This document shows, piece after piece, positions 41,649 through 49,944 of a DNA stretch of 64,000 nt (position 1 is its first letter; each line of letters starts with the position of its first letter). Source of the stretch: Nocardia transvalensis (GTDB taxonomy: Bacteria > Actinomycetota > Actinomycetes > Mycobacteriales > Mycobacteriaceae). The notes beneath the pieces are model-generated. The model searched no databases and was not told where the DNA came from. It saw only the letters and a program-made list of their open reading frames with translations. Both the position numbers and the translations under genes were made by a program. Where the stretch lies: positions 186,001 through 250,000 of the forward strand of contig NZ_JADLQQ010000009.1 in assembly GCF_015477765.1 (NCBI RefSeq), given 5' to 3'.

Positions 41649-42926
41649 GTGACCAAGACCAGCAGCTTCACCGCCCCGAAAGGGATCCCGGATTACGTGC
41701 CGCCAGCCTCGGCGGAGTTCGTCGCCGTGCGGGACGCGCTCGTGCGCGCCGCCCGGTTGGCCGGGTACGGGCATATCGAGCTGCCGGTCTTCGAGGAGAC
41801 CGCCCTGTTCGCGCGCGGCGTCGGCGAGTCCACCGACGTGGTCAGCAAAGAGATGTGGACCTTCGCCGACCGCAACGGTCAGAGCTTCACGCTGCGTCCG
41901 GAGGGCACCGCGGGCGTCATGCGCGCGGTCATCCAGCACAGCCTCGACCGCGGCCAGCTGCCGGTCAAGCTGTACTACGCGGGCCCGTTCTTCCGCTACG
42001 AGCGCCCCCAGGCGGGCCGCTACCGGCAGCTGCAGCAGGTGGGTGTGGAGGCCATCGGCGTGGACGATCCGGCATTGGACGCCGAGGTCATCGCCATCGC
42101 CGACGCCGGATTCCGCGCGCTGGGCCTGAACGGATTCCGGCTCGAGATCACCTCGCTCGGCGACGACACCTGCCGGCCGCAGTATCGGGAGCTGTTGCAG
42201 GAGTTCCTGCTCGGCCTGCCGCTGGACGAGGAGACCCAGCGGCGGGCCCGGATCAATCCGTTGCGGGTGCTCGACGACAAACGGCCCGAGGTCCGCGAGC
42301 TGACCGCCGACGCGCCGCTGATGCTCGACCACCTCTCCGGTTCGGCCAAGGCGCACTTCGACCAGGTGCTGGGTTACCTGGACGCGCTGGGCGTGCCCTA
42401 CGTCATCAATCCGCGCATGGTCCGCGGGCTGGACTACTACACCAAGACCACCTTCGAATTCGTGCATGACGGACTCGGCGCGCAGTCCGGAATCGGCGGC
42501 GGCGGCCGCTACGACGGGCTGATGGCCGAGCTCGGTGGGCAGCCGCTGTCCGGAATCGGCTTCGGCCTCGGCGTGGACCGCACCGTGCTGGCACTGCAGG
42601 CCGAGGGCAAGTCCGCCGCCGATCCGGCCCGCGTGGACGTATTCGGGGTGCCGCTGGGCGATGCGGCCAAGGCTCGGCTGGTGACGGTGGCCGCGCAGCT
42701 GCGGGCCGCCGGTATCCGGGTCGATCTGGCCTACGGCGGCCGCGGTGTCAAGGGTGCGATGAAGGCCGCCGACCGCTCCGGTGCGAAATTCGCCCTGGTG
42801 CTCGGCGACCGCGATCTCGCCGACGGAGAGATCGGGTTGAAGGATCTGGCGACCGGTGAGCAGCGCCAGATCCCCATCGATCGGGCAGTCTCGGCCGTCT
42901 CGGACGCGTTGGCGGCCGATCGGTAG
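41649..42926 (+). CDS. hisS: Histidyl-tRNA synthetase
   Basis: This 425-residue class II synthetase charges tRNA-His. Motifs include APKGIPDYVPP at the N-terminus, TLRPEGTAGVMRA, motif 2 FFRYERPQAGRYRQLQQVG, the histidine-specific LDYYTKTTFEF and motif 3 SGIGFGLGVDR. The C-terminal anticodon-binding domain follows. GTG 41649 gives the usual N-terminus. The gene is divergent from ppiB, with the two promoters in 150 bases. Confidence 0.96.
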   Translation: MTKTSSFTAPKGIPDYVPPASAEFVAVRDALVRAARLAGYGHIELPVFEETALFARGVGESTDVVSKEMWTFADRNGQSFTLRPEGTAGVMRAVIQHSLDRGQLPVKLYYAGPFFRYERPQAGRYRQLQQVGVEAIGVDDPALDAEVIAIADAGFRALGLNGFRLEITSLGDDTCRPQYRELLQEFLLGLPLDEETQRRARINPLRVLDDKRPEVRELTADAPLMLDHLSGSAKAHFDQVLGYLDALGVPYVINPRMVRGLDYYTKTTFEFVHDGLGAQSGIGGGGRYDGLMAELGGQPLSGIGFGLGVDRTVLALQAEGKSAADPARVDVFGVPLGDAAKARLVTVAAQLRAAGIRVDLAYGGRGVKGAMKAADRSGAKFALVLGDRDLADGEIGLKDLATGEQRQIPIDRAVSAVSDALAADR

Positions 42927-43026
42927 TACCGTCACATCGTGCCCCGATCGTCGGCTCGCACAGTACAATTCGCGCCCGGCGCGGCGGCGGGCCGGTGCCC
43001 GATCATATCCGGACGAATGTGGACGT

Positions 43027-43671
43027 GTGACTGAGCAACCGAATCCCTCGGCGCCGCGGCAAGTCGGGCTGGACCTGATCGCGCCCGAGATGTACGCGCC
43101 GATGCTGCGCCGGCTCACCGTCGGCGCCATCGGCGTGGGCATCGTGGTGGCGCTGCTGCTGGCCCTGGTGGTGAGCTGGCCGATCGCGGTGCTGGCCGGG
43201 GTGGCGCTGGGCGCACCCACGGCGGTGTACGCCCTGGCGGTGCAGCGTCGGCGAATGTGGCTGGTGGGCAGCATCATCCAGGCGCGCACGCTGTTCGGCG
43301 GGCGGCGGCTGGACATCGCCGACGCCACCGGTGTGGAGGTGCTGGTCTATCCGGGCCGGCTGAGCCGGGTCGTGCTGCGCATCACCGCCGGTCGCGGTAT
43401 CCAGATCGTTCCGCTGGCGATGTACACCGACGCCGGCAGCGGGCGCGAACTGCACATCCTCGGCCTGCGCAAACTCGCCGATGCCCTGGCCACCAGTAAG
43501 CTGGCCGCCGCCCTGGCGGTTTCGACCGTCCTGGTCGGCCAGCTGCGCGCCGAGGCTCGCGATGCCGTTCTCGACGAACGTCCCCTCTACCGTGCCGTCC
43601 AGTTGGTCCGCGCCCAGGACATCGTCCAGCCGGTGGTCCTGAGCGACCGGGACATCGCCACCCTGGCCTGA
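43027..43671 (+). CDS. Conserved membrane protein with PH-like cytosolic part
   Basis: The 214 residues have two adjacent membrane helices (about 28-75, VGAIGVGIVVALLLALVVSW and AVLAGVALGAPTAVYALAV). A soluble region of beta strands follows (RMWLVGSIIQARTLFGGRRL, GVEVLVYPGRLSRVVLRITA and GIQIVPLAMYTDAGSGREL). It looks like a bacterial PH-like membrane protein, but this is by pattern only. GTG 43027 is the start. It lies 100 bases after hisS on the same strand; function unknown. Confidence 0.75.
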   Translation: MTEQPNPSAPRQVGLDLIAPEMYAPMLRRLTVGAIGVGIVVALLLALVVSWPIAVLAGVALGAPTAVYALAVQRRRMWLVGSIIQARTLFGGRRLDIADATGVEVLVYPGRLSRVVLRITAGRGIQIVPLAMYTDAGSGRELHILGLRKLADALATSKLAAALAVSTVLVGQLRAEARDAVLDERPLYRAVQLVRAQDIVQPVVLSDRDIATLA

Positions 43672-43828
43672 CCGTGCGGAAAGCTTTGTGTCGCAGGACT
43701 TTCCGACTGGCCGGGGTCATTGTCCGGTTTCCGGAGAGGAGTGACTGTCTACTTGCTCACGGTGGGCGTGTGGCACAGGTGAGCGTGGTTAGGGTTGGGG
43801 GAGAGGACACCGATCATGAGGAGTTGAC

Positions 43829-44833
43829 GTGAGCACTGCCGCCCGGACGCCCGTGACCGTCACCGTGACCGGTGCCGCCGGTCAGATCGCGTACGGTTTG
43901 CTGTTCCGGATCGCCTCCGGCGCGATGCTCGGCCCGGATACGCCGGTGCGGCTGCGGCTGCTGGAAATTCCCGCGGCGGTCGGCACCCTCGAGGGGGTGG
44001 CGATGGAGCTGGAGGACGGCGCCTTCCCGCTGCTCGAATCGATCGACATCAGCGACGACCCGTGGGTCGGGTTCGCCGGTGCGAATGTGGCGCTGCTGGT
44101 CGGGGCCCGGCCGCGGACCGCGGGGATGGAGCGATCGGATCTGCTGGCCGCCAACGGCCCGATCTTCACCGATCAGGGTGCGGCCATCAATGCCAGCGCC
44201 GCCGACGATGTGAAGGTGCTGGTGGTCGGCAATCCCGCCAACACCAACGCCTTCATCGCGATGAGCAACGCACCCGACGTGCCCGCCGAGCGGTTCACCG
44301 CCTTGACCCGGCTCGACCACAACCGGGCCATCGCACAGCTGGCCGCGAAGACCGGTGCGCCGGCCGCCGATATCGCGCGAGTCAGCGTGTGGGGCAACCA
44401 TTCCGCCACCCAGTACCCCGATATCGGTCACGCGACCATCGGCGGTCGACCCGCGGTCGAGGTCGTCGACTCGATATGGGTGCGCAAGGATTTCATTCCG
44501 ACGGTCCAGCAGCGCGGCACCGCGATCATCAAGGCCCGCGGCGCCTCCTCGGCCGCCAGTGCGGCCAGCGCGGCCATCGACCACATCCACGATTGGGTGC
44601 TGGGCACCCCCGTCCACGACTGGGTGTCGATGGCGGTGCCCTCGGACGGGTCCTACGGCGTTCCGGAGGGCCTGATCAGCTCGTTTCCCGTCACCTGCCT
44701 GAACGGCGAGTACACCATCGTCCCCGACCTCGAGATCGATGAATTCTCCCGCGAGCGCATCGGTCTCAGCGTCGCCGAACTGCAGTCCGAGCGCGATGCG
44801 GTCATCGACCTGGGATTCGCCAAGCGCCGGTAG
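43829..44833 (+). CDS. mdh: Malate dehydrogenase
   Basis: This 334-residue NAD-dependent enzyme interconverts malate and oxaloacetate in the TCA cycle. It has the nucleotide motif VTGAAGQIAYGLLFRIASG, the arginine loop (LVGARPRTAGMERSDLL), the substrate-binding LTRLDHNRAIAQLA and the catalytic His in VWGNHSATQYPD. It is of the cytosolic-type MDH group used by actinobacteria. GAGGAG precedes GTG 43829. It is monocistronic. Confidence 0.96.
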   Translation: MSTAARTPVTVTVTGAAGQIAYGLLFRIASGAMLGPDTPVRLRLLEIPAAVGTLEGVAMELEDGAFPLLESIDISDDPWVGFAGANVALLVGARPRTAGMERSDLLAANGPIFTDQGAAINASAADDVKVLVVGNPANTNAFIAMSNAPDVPAERFTALTRLDHNRAIAQLAAKTGAPAADIARVSVWGNHSATQYPDIGHATIGGRPAVEVVDSIWVRKDFIPTVQQRGTAIIKARGASSAASAASAAIDHIHDWVLGTPVHDWVSMAVPSDGSYGVPEGLISSFPVTCLNGEYTIVPDLEIDEFSRERIGLSVAELQSERDAVIDLGFAKRR

Positions 44834-44857
44834 CCGCCCCCGGGCGTGTTCTCTCCG

Positions 44858-45730
44858 TCAATCGCACTTGGCGATGACCGCTTCGGCGTACCGCTCGATA
44901 TTGGTGATCTTGGTGGAGAGGGGTTCGGTGTCCGGGCCGGGGGAGTAGGGGTAGCGGAAGCCGACGATCACATCGGTGACGCCCTTGTCCTCGAGGCGTT
45001 TGATGCCGTCGGGGGTGTAGGCGTCCAGCGAGGCCGCGTGGATCTCGAACGGTGCGGAACTGTCGCGCTCGCTGCGCAATTCGGTCAGCCTGGCCAGCAT
45101 GCGGTCGAGTTCGGCGGCATCCCCGCCGGCGTGCATCCAGCCGTCGCAGAGCCGGACCGCGCGGCGCAGGGCGGCGTCGCTGTGCCCACCGACCAGGATC
45201 GGCAGCGGTTCGGTCGGCGCGGGAGTGAGCTTGATCTTCGGGATGTCGTAGAACTCGCCGTGGAATTCGAAGTAGTCGCCGCGGCACAGGCCGCGCACGA
45301 TCTCGATGCACTCGTCCATCCGCTTGCCCCGCTTCTCGAACGGCACGCCCATGATCTGGAAGTCCTCCGGCCACGGGCTGATTCCCACACCGAGGGAGAA
45401 GCGGTTGCCGCTCAGGTACGCCAGTGAACCGGCCTGCTTGGCGACCAGGACCGGCGGCCGGATCGGCAGTTTGATCACGAAGGGGGTGAACCGCAGCCGG
45501 GTCGTGGCGGCCGCCAGCGCCGCCGACAGCACGAACGCCTCGATGAACGGCTTCCCGTCCAGGAATTCGCGCGAGCCGTCGGGGGTGTACGGGTAGGTCG
45601 AATCCGATTCGGCCGGGTAGGCGATGCTGTCGGCGATCGACATGCTGTGGAACCCGGCGGCCTCCGCGGCCTGCGCCAGCGGGATGTAGTGCGCGGGATC
45701 GGTCATCGCCTCCGCGTAGGTGAAGCGCAT
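44858..45730 (-). CDS. LLM-class F420-dependent oxidoreductase
   Basis: The 290-residue luciferase-like TIM barrel has typical segments AAEAAGFHSMSIADSIAYPA, TTRLRFTPFVIKLPIRPPVL, RFSLGVGISPWPEDFQIMGV and EPLPILVGGHSDAALRRAVR. Enzymes of this clade use reduced F420 and often act on steroid or lipid intermediates. ATG 45730 is preferred (GAGAGG 7 bases upstream) over an in-frame ATG 18 bases earlier. It is divergent from an SDR; both promoters carry KstR-like boxes, hinting at sterol-linked regulation. Confidence 0.9.
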   Translation of the reverse strand: MRFTYAEAMTDPAHYIPLAQAAEAAGFHSMSIADSIAYPAESDSTYPYTPDGSREFLDGKPFIEAFVLSAALAAATTRLRFTPFVIKLPIRPPVLVAKQAGSLAYLSGNRFSLGVGISPWPEDFQIMGVPFEKRGKRMDECIEIVRGLCRGDYFEFHGEFYDIPKIKLTPAPTEPLPILVGGHSDAALRRAVRLCDGWMHAGGDAAELDRMLARLTELRSERDSSAPFEIHAASLDAYTPDGIKRLEDKGVTDVIVGFRYPYSPGPDTEPLSTKITNIERYAEAVIAKCD

Positions 45731-45753
45731 CGATGGTCCTCTCGGCAAGAAAC

Positions 45754-45767
45754 TAGAACAGATTCTA
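45754..45767. promoter_or_regulatory. KstR-like box near the LLM oxidoreductase
   Basis: TAGAACAGATTCTA has perfect 5-base arms and matches the KstR pattern TnnAACnnGTTnTA except for A instead of G at the start of the second half-site. It is 24 bases upstream of the LLM gene. Confidence 0.45.
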
Positions 45768-45854
45768 ATTCTGATCGGGATGGTAGCGGGACTCTTCCGC
45801 GCTGTCAGCCGTTCGGGGCGCCCGCTGGCCGAGAGGCGGCATTGCCCAGTATCG

Positions 45855-45868
45855 GGGAACCTGTTCTA
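45855..45868. promoter_or_regulatory. KstR-like box near the SDR gene
   Basis: GGGAACCTGTTCTA keeps AACnnGTTnTA of the KstR operator pattern and lacks only the first T. It lies 39 bases upstream of the SDR start. Confidence 0.5.
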
Positions 45869-45906
45869 ATCGCGCCGACCGCTGCGCTCGTTCCGAAGGA
45901 GTTGCG

Positions 45907-46668
45907 ATGACGATTGCCATCACCGGGTCCGCGTCGGGTATCGGCGCCGCCACCGCCGCCGCACTGGCGGCGGCCGGACACGACATCATCGGCGTGGACC
46001 TGCACGATGCCGAGGTCACCGCCGATCTCGCCGTGCCCGAGGGATGTGCGGCGGCGGTCGACGGGGTGCTGGAGCGCTGTGGCGGCGTCCTCGACGGAGC
46101 CGTGCTGTGCGCCGGGGTCGGTCCGCACACCCCCGACCCGGTTCGGCTGATCGACATCAACTACCGCGCGGCGGTCGCCGTCCTCGACGGCCTGCTGCCC
46201 GCCCTGCGCAAGGGGGAATCGCCTGCGGCCGTGGTGGTTTCCTCGATCGCGTCGACCCAGGTGAGGTGGGCCGAGAATCCACTTGCCGCCGATGCGGACC
46301 GGGCTGCGCTGGAAAAGGCGCTGGAGCCCGCGGGTGACTATGCCGGGCATCTGGCCTATGCCTGGTCGAAGAACGCGCTCACCGTCGCGGTGCGCCAGCG
46401 TGCAGTGGACTGGGCCGCCGCCGGTGTCCGCCTCAACACCGTCGCCCCGGGACCCGTCGATACGCCGCTGATGCGCTCGGGCCTCGACGACCCGCGCTAC
46501 GGCGACCTCATCCGGAACTTCACCTCCCCCATCCCCCGGATGGCCGAACCCGGCGAGATCGCCTCGCTCATCGCCTATCTGCTCGGTCCGCAGGCCACCT
46601 ACATCCATGGCGCCCAGTTCGTGATCGACGGCGGCATCGATGCGCAGGGGCGGCCGACGGTGTTCTGA
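45907..46668 (+). CDS. Short-chain dehydrogenase, 3-alpha-hydroxysteroid dehydrogenase-like
   Basis: The 253 residues show the classical SDR pattern: TGSASGIGAATAAAL for NAD(P), DLAVP and CAGV, a catalytic Ser in VVSSIAS, and YAWSK with the active-site Tyr and Lys. The compact N-terminal half and the long loop before YxxxK resemble bacterial 3-alpha-hydroxysteroid dehydrogenases. GAAGGAG precedes ATG 45907. With the divergent F420 enzyme and KstR-like boxes, a role in sterol or related lipid metabolism is plausible but unproven. Confidence 0.85.
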   Translation: MTIAITGSASGIGAATAAALAAAGHDIIGVDLHDAEVTADLAVPEGCAAAVDGVLERCGGVLDGAVLCAGVGPHTPDPVRLIDINYRAAVAVLDGLLPALRKGESPAAVVVSSIASTQVRWAENPLAADADRAALEKALEPAGDYAGHLAYAWSKNALTVAVRQRAVDWAAAGVRLNTVAPGPVDTPLMRSGLDDPRYGDLIRNFTSPIPRMAEPGEIASLIAYLLGPQATYIHGAQFVIDGGIDAQGRPTVF

Positions 46669-46684
46669 ATCCTGCCGGCCGATC

Positions 46685-46728
46685 AATGACTTCGGCCCGG
46701 ACCGCTGCCGGTCCGGGCCGAAGTCATT
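46685..46728. terminator. Bidirectional hairpin between convergent genes
   Basis: A perfect 20-bp stem (46685-46704 with 46709-46728) closes a 4-base loop. It lies between the stops of the SDR gene (46668) and the EspB-like gene (46744) and can end transcripts from both sides. Confidence 0.85.
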
Positions 46729-46743
46729 GGCCGATAGGGCGAT

Positions 46744-48402
46744 TCAGAGCTGATCCATCTCGTAATCGTTGATGATCTCGTCGGAGTGGGTCTGCCCGAT
46801 GACCTCCGGGGCCGATTCGCCCAGCGGGCCGGTGAGATCGCTGTTGCCCGTGGGGCTCTGGTAGGGCTGCACGGTGCGCGAGTGCTCGTCCTCGTCGCGG
46901 CGCTGACCGGCCGCGGCGGGTGCGCCGCCGAGGAATCCGGAACCGGCCATGCCCTGGCCCGGTGTGCCGGGCATACCGGGACCGAACGGCATGCCGGGAA
47001 CGCCCATACCGGGGCGCCCGGGCACCGAGGCGCCCGGGCCGGGTTTCGCGCCGGACCCGCTGCTGCTGCCGGACCCGCCGCCGGACCTGCCGCCGAAGCT
47101 GCCGATCGCGCCGCCACCGGCTCCGCCCCCGGAGGACCCGGGATGTGCGCCGTTGCCGCCGAACGAGGCCGAATGCGTCGACGCCGCACCGGGTGTGGTC
47201 GATCCGGGCAGATCGCCGCCGAGGCCCGCGGTCTGGGTATCCACACCGCCGCCCGACAGCAGCTGCTGGGCCTGTTCCATGATCGGCTGGCCGACGTTCT
47301 GCGCCACCGCCTGGGCGACCTCGGCCGGATTCGGTCCACCGCCCGTGCCGAGGATCTGCTGCACCACGCCCGTCAATTGGCCGGTGTAGCCCGCCAATTC
47401 GCCGCGCGTGGCGTTCACGATGGCCACCGCCTGGCCGAGATGTTCGGTGGCGCTGGCCATCAGCGTGGCCTGCGCGGGCGGAGTGAGGATGACCGGGGCG
47501 AGCGCGGTGGCCTCCGCGGCGAACGCATTCGCCACCGCGGTCAGCTGCACATTGCCGCGCTGCACGACCGCGGCGGCCTCCTCGGTGAGCTTGGAGATGT
47601 CCAGGCCGCGCTGGCTGGTGTCCTCACCGTGGACCTGCGCCTGTTGGCCGGCGGCCTGCGCACTGCGCGCGGCCTGCCCCTGCCAGACCTGATCGACGGA
47701 TTTCAGCGCGCCCATGCCGACCTGCATGGCGCTCTGGATGACCTGGGAGGACTGATTGAGGATGGTGGCCGGGTTGAGCGCGCCCATGACGCCCGTGCCG
47801 AAGCCGGACAGCAGATCCAGGAACGGCTTGAAGAGCATATCGATGCCCGGCAGCGCGGGCAGCGCCGCGCCGTTCATCAGAGCGCCGATCGGATCGGCGG
47901 GCAGGGGCGGCAGCGTGGGCGCGGCCGCTGCTGCGGCCGCGGCGGGCGAACCAGCCTGCTGCATCGCCGCTGCGGCACCGCCACCCGCATTGCTCAGTGC
48001 CGTCTGAGCACCGTCGAGCACGCCCTGCGCGGCCGCATGGGTGGTGTCCAATGCGCCCTGTGCGCCGTCGAGCGCGTTGTGCGCGGCACCCATCAGAGGT
48101 GAAGCCGCATCGCCGAGGGCGCCCGGCTGGACCGCGGCCGAGGCGTCGGGCGCGGCACCGGTGCCCATCCCCGGCAGGTGCGGGGTGCCGAGCGATGCGG
48201 AACCGTTGTCGTCGAACTCCTTGCGCGCCAGCGTGAATGCGGGCGGCTCGATCGGCGGGAGATCGGCCGGCAACTGCGGCAGCGGCATATCCAGGATGGG
48301 CCCGTGCTGGGTCGCCTCCGCCATCGTGGGCGCGGCCGCCGGACCGGTCGCCGCGGACGGCGCGCCGATGACTCCGGTGTCGTGCCCGTCGACTGTTCTC
48401 AC
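46744..48402 (-). CDS. ESX-associated EspB/PPE-like secreted protein
   Basis: The 552 residues show no classical signal peptide. A Pro/Ala-rich N-terminus is followed by a helical core (residues about 150-380, including ATILNQSSQVIQSAMQVGMG and LTEEAAAVVQRGNVQLTAVA). A Gly/Ser/Pro-rich low-complexity region and an acidic C-terminus (EIINDYEMDQL) complete it. Composition and partner are those of ESX (type VII) substrates such as EspB or EspA. It is directly downstream of the EspC-like gene, 3 bases apart, so the two are surely co-transcribed. No ESX machinery genes are in the window. Confidence 0.7.
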   Translation of the reverse strand: MRTVDGHDTGVIGAPSAATGPAAAPTMAEATQHGPILDMPLPQLPADLPPIEPPAFTLARKEFDDNGSASLGTPHLPGMGTGAAPDASAAVQPGALGDAASPLMGAAHNALDGAQGALDTTHAAAQGVLDGAQTALSNAGGGAAAAMQQAGSPAAAAAAAAPTLPPLPADPIGALMNGAALPALPGIDMLFKPFLDLLSGFGTGVMGALNPATILNQSSQVIQSAMQVGMGALKSVDQVWQGQAARSAQAAGQQAQVHGEDTSQRGLDISKLTEEAAAVVQRGNVQLTAVANAFAAEATALAPVILTPPAQATLMASATEHLGQAVAIVNATRGELAGYTGQLTGVVQQILGTGGGPNPAEVAQAVAQNVGQPIMEQAQQLLSGGGVDTQTAGLGGDLPGSTTPGAASTHSASFGGNGAHPGSSGGGAGGGAIGSFGGRSGGGSGSSSGSGAKPGPGASVPGRPGMGVPGMPFGPGMPGTPGQGMAGSGFLGGAPAAAGQRRDEDEHSRTVQPYQSPTGNSDLTGPLGESAPEVIGQTHSDEIINDYEMDQL

Positions 48403-48405
48403 TCG

Positions 48406-48729
48406 TTATCCCCCGATCCCGTTGGCGATGGCCCCGAGCGCCGCCGAGGACGCCTCGTCGGTGCTGTCGAACACCGCCGCCGTGCCGAATGCCGCCTTCC
48501 CCAGATGGTCGTACTTGGCGGCCAGGTCGTTGATGTCCCTGGCGTGCAACACCTGTGCGGCGGCGAACATGGCCAGATAGTCCGCGCCGATGACGCCGAA
48601 CACCGGGGTCATCGCGGCCACCTGCTTGACCGTGTCGAAGTTGGCCGCACCGGCGATTTCGGCCGCCACGCCCTCGTGCGTCCCGGCGAATGCGCGGACC
48701 GCGTCGGTCTCCGCGTAGACATCACTCAT
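48406..48729 (-). CDS. EspC-like ESX secretion-associated protein (DUF2580)
   Basis: The 107-residue helical protein has the WXG100-like size and the DUF2580/EspC layout: AVRAFAGTHEGVAAEIAGAA at the front, a central helix (DYLAMFAAAQVLHARDINDL) and an Ala/Gly-rich tail. Such proteins are secreted by ESX systems together with a partner, here encoded immediately downstream. No clear YxxxD/E export signal is visible at the C-terminus. Confidence 0.85.
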   Translation of the reverse strand: MSDVYAETDAVRAFAGTHEGVAAEIAGAANFDTVKQVAAMTPVFGVIGADYLAMFAAAQVLHARDINDLAAKYDHLGKAAFGTAAVFDSTDEASSAALGAIANGIGG

Positions 48730-48876
48730 CGAGTCTGCCCCCCAGTCGTCGTGATCATCTGCCTTCGTGAACGTCTGAATTGCCCGAGTCGCAACCGTTT
48801 ACCGGCGGCGACTGGGCCTCAATATAGCCGACCCGGCGGACAGGTTTCGAGCCAACGGGCCGGGAAGAAAACAAAC

Positions 48877-48907
48877 TGGAACTTGTTGCAAATTAGAACG
48901 GGTTCTA
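48877..48907. promoter_or_regulatory. Two tandem KstR-like boxes
   Basis: TGGAACTTGTTGCA (48877-48890) and the perfect palindrome TAGAACGGGTTCTA (48894-48907) both fit TnnAACnnGTTnnA. They lie 14-44 bases before the epimerase-type SDR start and suggest strong repression by a KstR-type regulator. Confidence 0.6.
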
Positions 48908-48920
48908 TATTCTCGATCCC

Positions 48921-49913
48921 ATGAAGGTCGCAGTCACCGGGGCAGCCGGTTTCCTCGGAACGAATCTGCTCCACCATTTGGTGCAGCGCGGTCACGAGGT
49001 GACCGCCATCGATCGGGTCCGGCCCGAAGGCGCCGTCGATCCGCAGGTTACCTGGGTGAACGGTGACGTGCTCGATCCCGCCTCGATGCGCTCGGCGCTC
49101 GACGGGGCCGAGGTGGTGTATCACCTGGTCGCGGTGATCACGCTGGCCCATCGCAACGATCTGGCCTGGCGGGTGAACACCGAAGGGGTGCGGGTGGTCG
49201 CCGAGGCCGCCCGTGCGGTCGGTGTCCGGCGCATGGTGCACGCCAGCTCTATTCATGCTTTCGACCAGTACACCTGCGGCGGCCGCATCGATGAGCGGTC
49301 CGCGCGGTCGGTGGGTCCGGACCTGCCGGTGTACGACCGCTCCAAGTGGCAGGGCGAGGTGGAGCTGCGCAAGGTGATCGATGCGGGCCTGGACGCGGTG
49401 ATCTGCAATCCGACCGGCGTGTACGGCCCCATCGACAACACCGCCTCCCGAATCAATTGCACCCTCTGGGATGCGGCGCGCGGTCGGGTGCCGGTCATGA
49501 TCGGCGGCGGCTTCGATCTGGTGGACGTGCGCGACGTGGCGGCCGGGCTGATCCTGGCGGGGGAACGTGGCCGGACCGGAGAGAATTATCTGCTGCCCGG
49601 CGCGATGGTCTCGATGCTGGAACTGACCCAGCTGGCCGCCGCGGTCAACGGCAAGCGGGGGCCGCGGTTCGCCATTCCCGCACAGGTGATCTCGGCCGCG
49701 CTGCCGGTGCTCGAGCCGATCGGCAAGCTGCTGGGCAGCGACCGCGTCTCACGCGCGGCGATGGGTGCGCTGCTGTGCGCGCCCCAGGTCGACGGCGCCA
49801 AGGCGGCGGCCGAACTCGGCTATCGGCCGCGGCCGACCGAGCAGACGGTCCGCGATCTGATCGCCTTCTATAACGGCCGGCCCCTGGAACCGGAAACGCG
49901 CAGCATTGCTTGA
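48921..49913 (+). CDS. Extended SDR / 3-beta-HSD-like NAD-dependent epimerase
   Basis: The 330-residue extended short-chain dehydrogenase has VTGAAGFLGTNLLHHLVQRG for NAD, VYHLVAVITL, and the catalytic YDRSK motif, followed by VICNPTGVYGP. The architecture fits 3-beta-hydroxysteroid dehydrogenase/isomerase-type and nucleotide-sugar epimerase families. KstR-like boxes in its promoter favour a steroid or sterol-derived substrate. ATG 48921 gives the canonical N-terminus directly before the Rossmann motif. Confidence 0.88.
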   Translation: MKVAVTGAAGFLGTNLLHHLVQRGHEVTAIDRVRPEGAVDPQVTWVNGDVLDPASMRSALDGAEVVYHLVAVITLAHRNDLAWRVNTEGVRVVAEAARAVGVRRMVHASSIHAFDQYTCGGRIDERSARSVGPDLPVYDRSKWQGEVELRKVIDAGLDAVICNPTGVYGPIDNTASRINCTLWDAARGRVPVMIGGGFDLVDVRDVAAGLILAGERGRTGENYLLPGAMVSMLELTQLAAAVNGKRGPRFAIPAQVISAALPVLEPIGKLLGSDRVSRAAMGALLCAPQVDGAKAAAELGYRPRPTEQTVRDLIAFYNGRPLEPETRSIA

Positions 49914-49920
49914 CACTGCT

Positions 49921-49936
49921 TAGAACAGATGTTCGA
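49921..49936. promoter_or_regulatory. LexA (SOS) box ahead of the radical SAM gene
   Basis: TAGAACAGATGTTCGA matches the actinobacterial SOS consensus TCGAAC-N4-GTTCGA in 11 of 12 defined positions. TTGACA at 49910-49915 could be the -35 element, putting the box across the promoter core. Confidence 0.65.
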
Positions 49937-49944
49937 CTGGAGGG

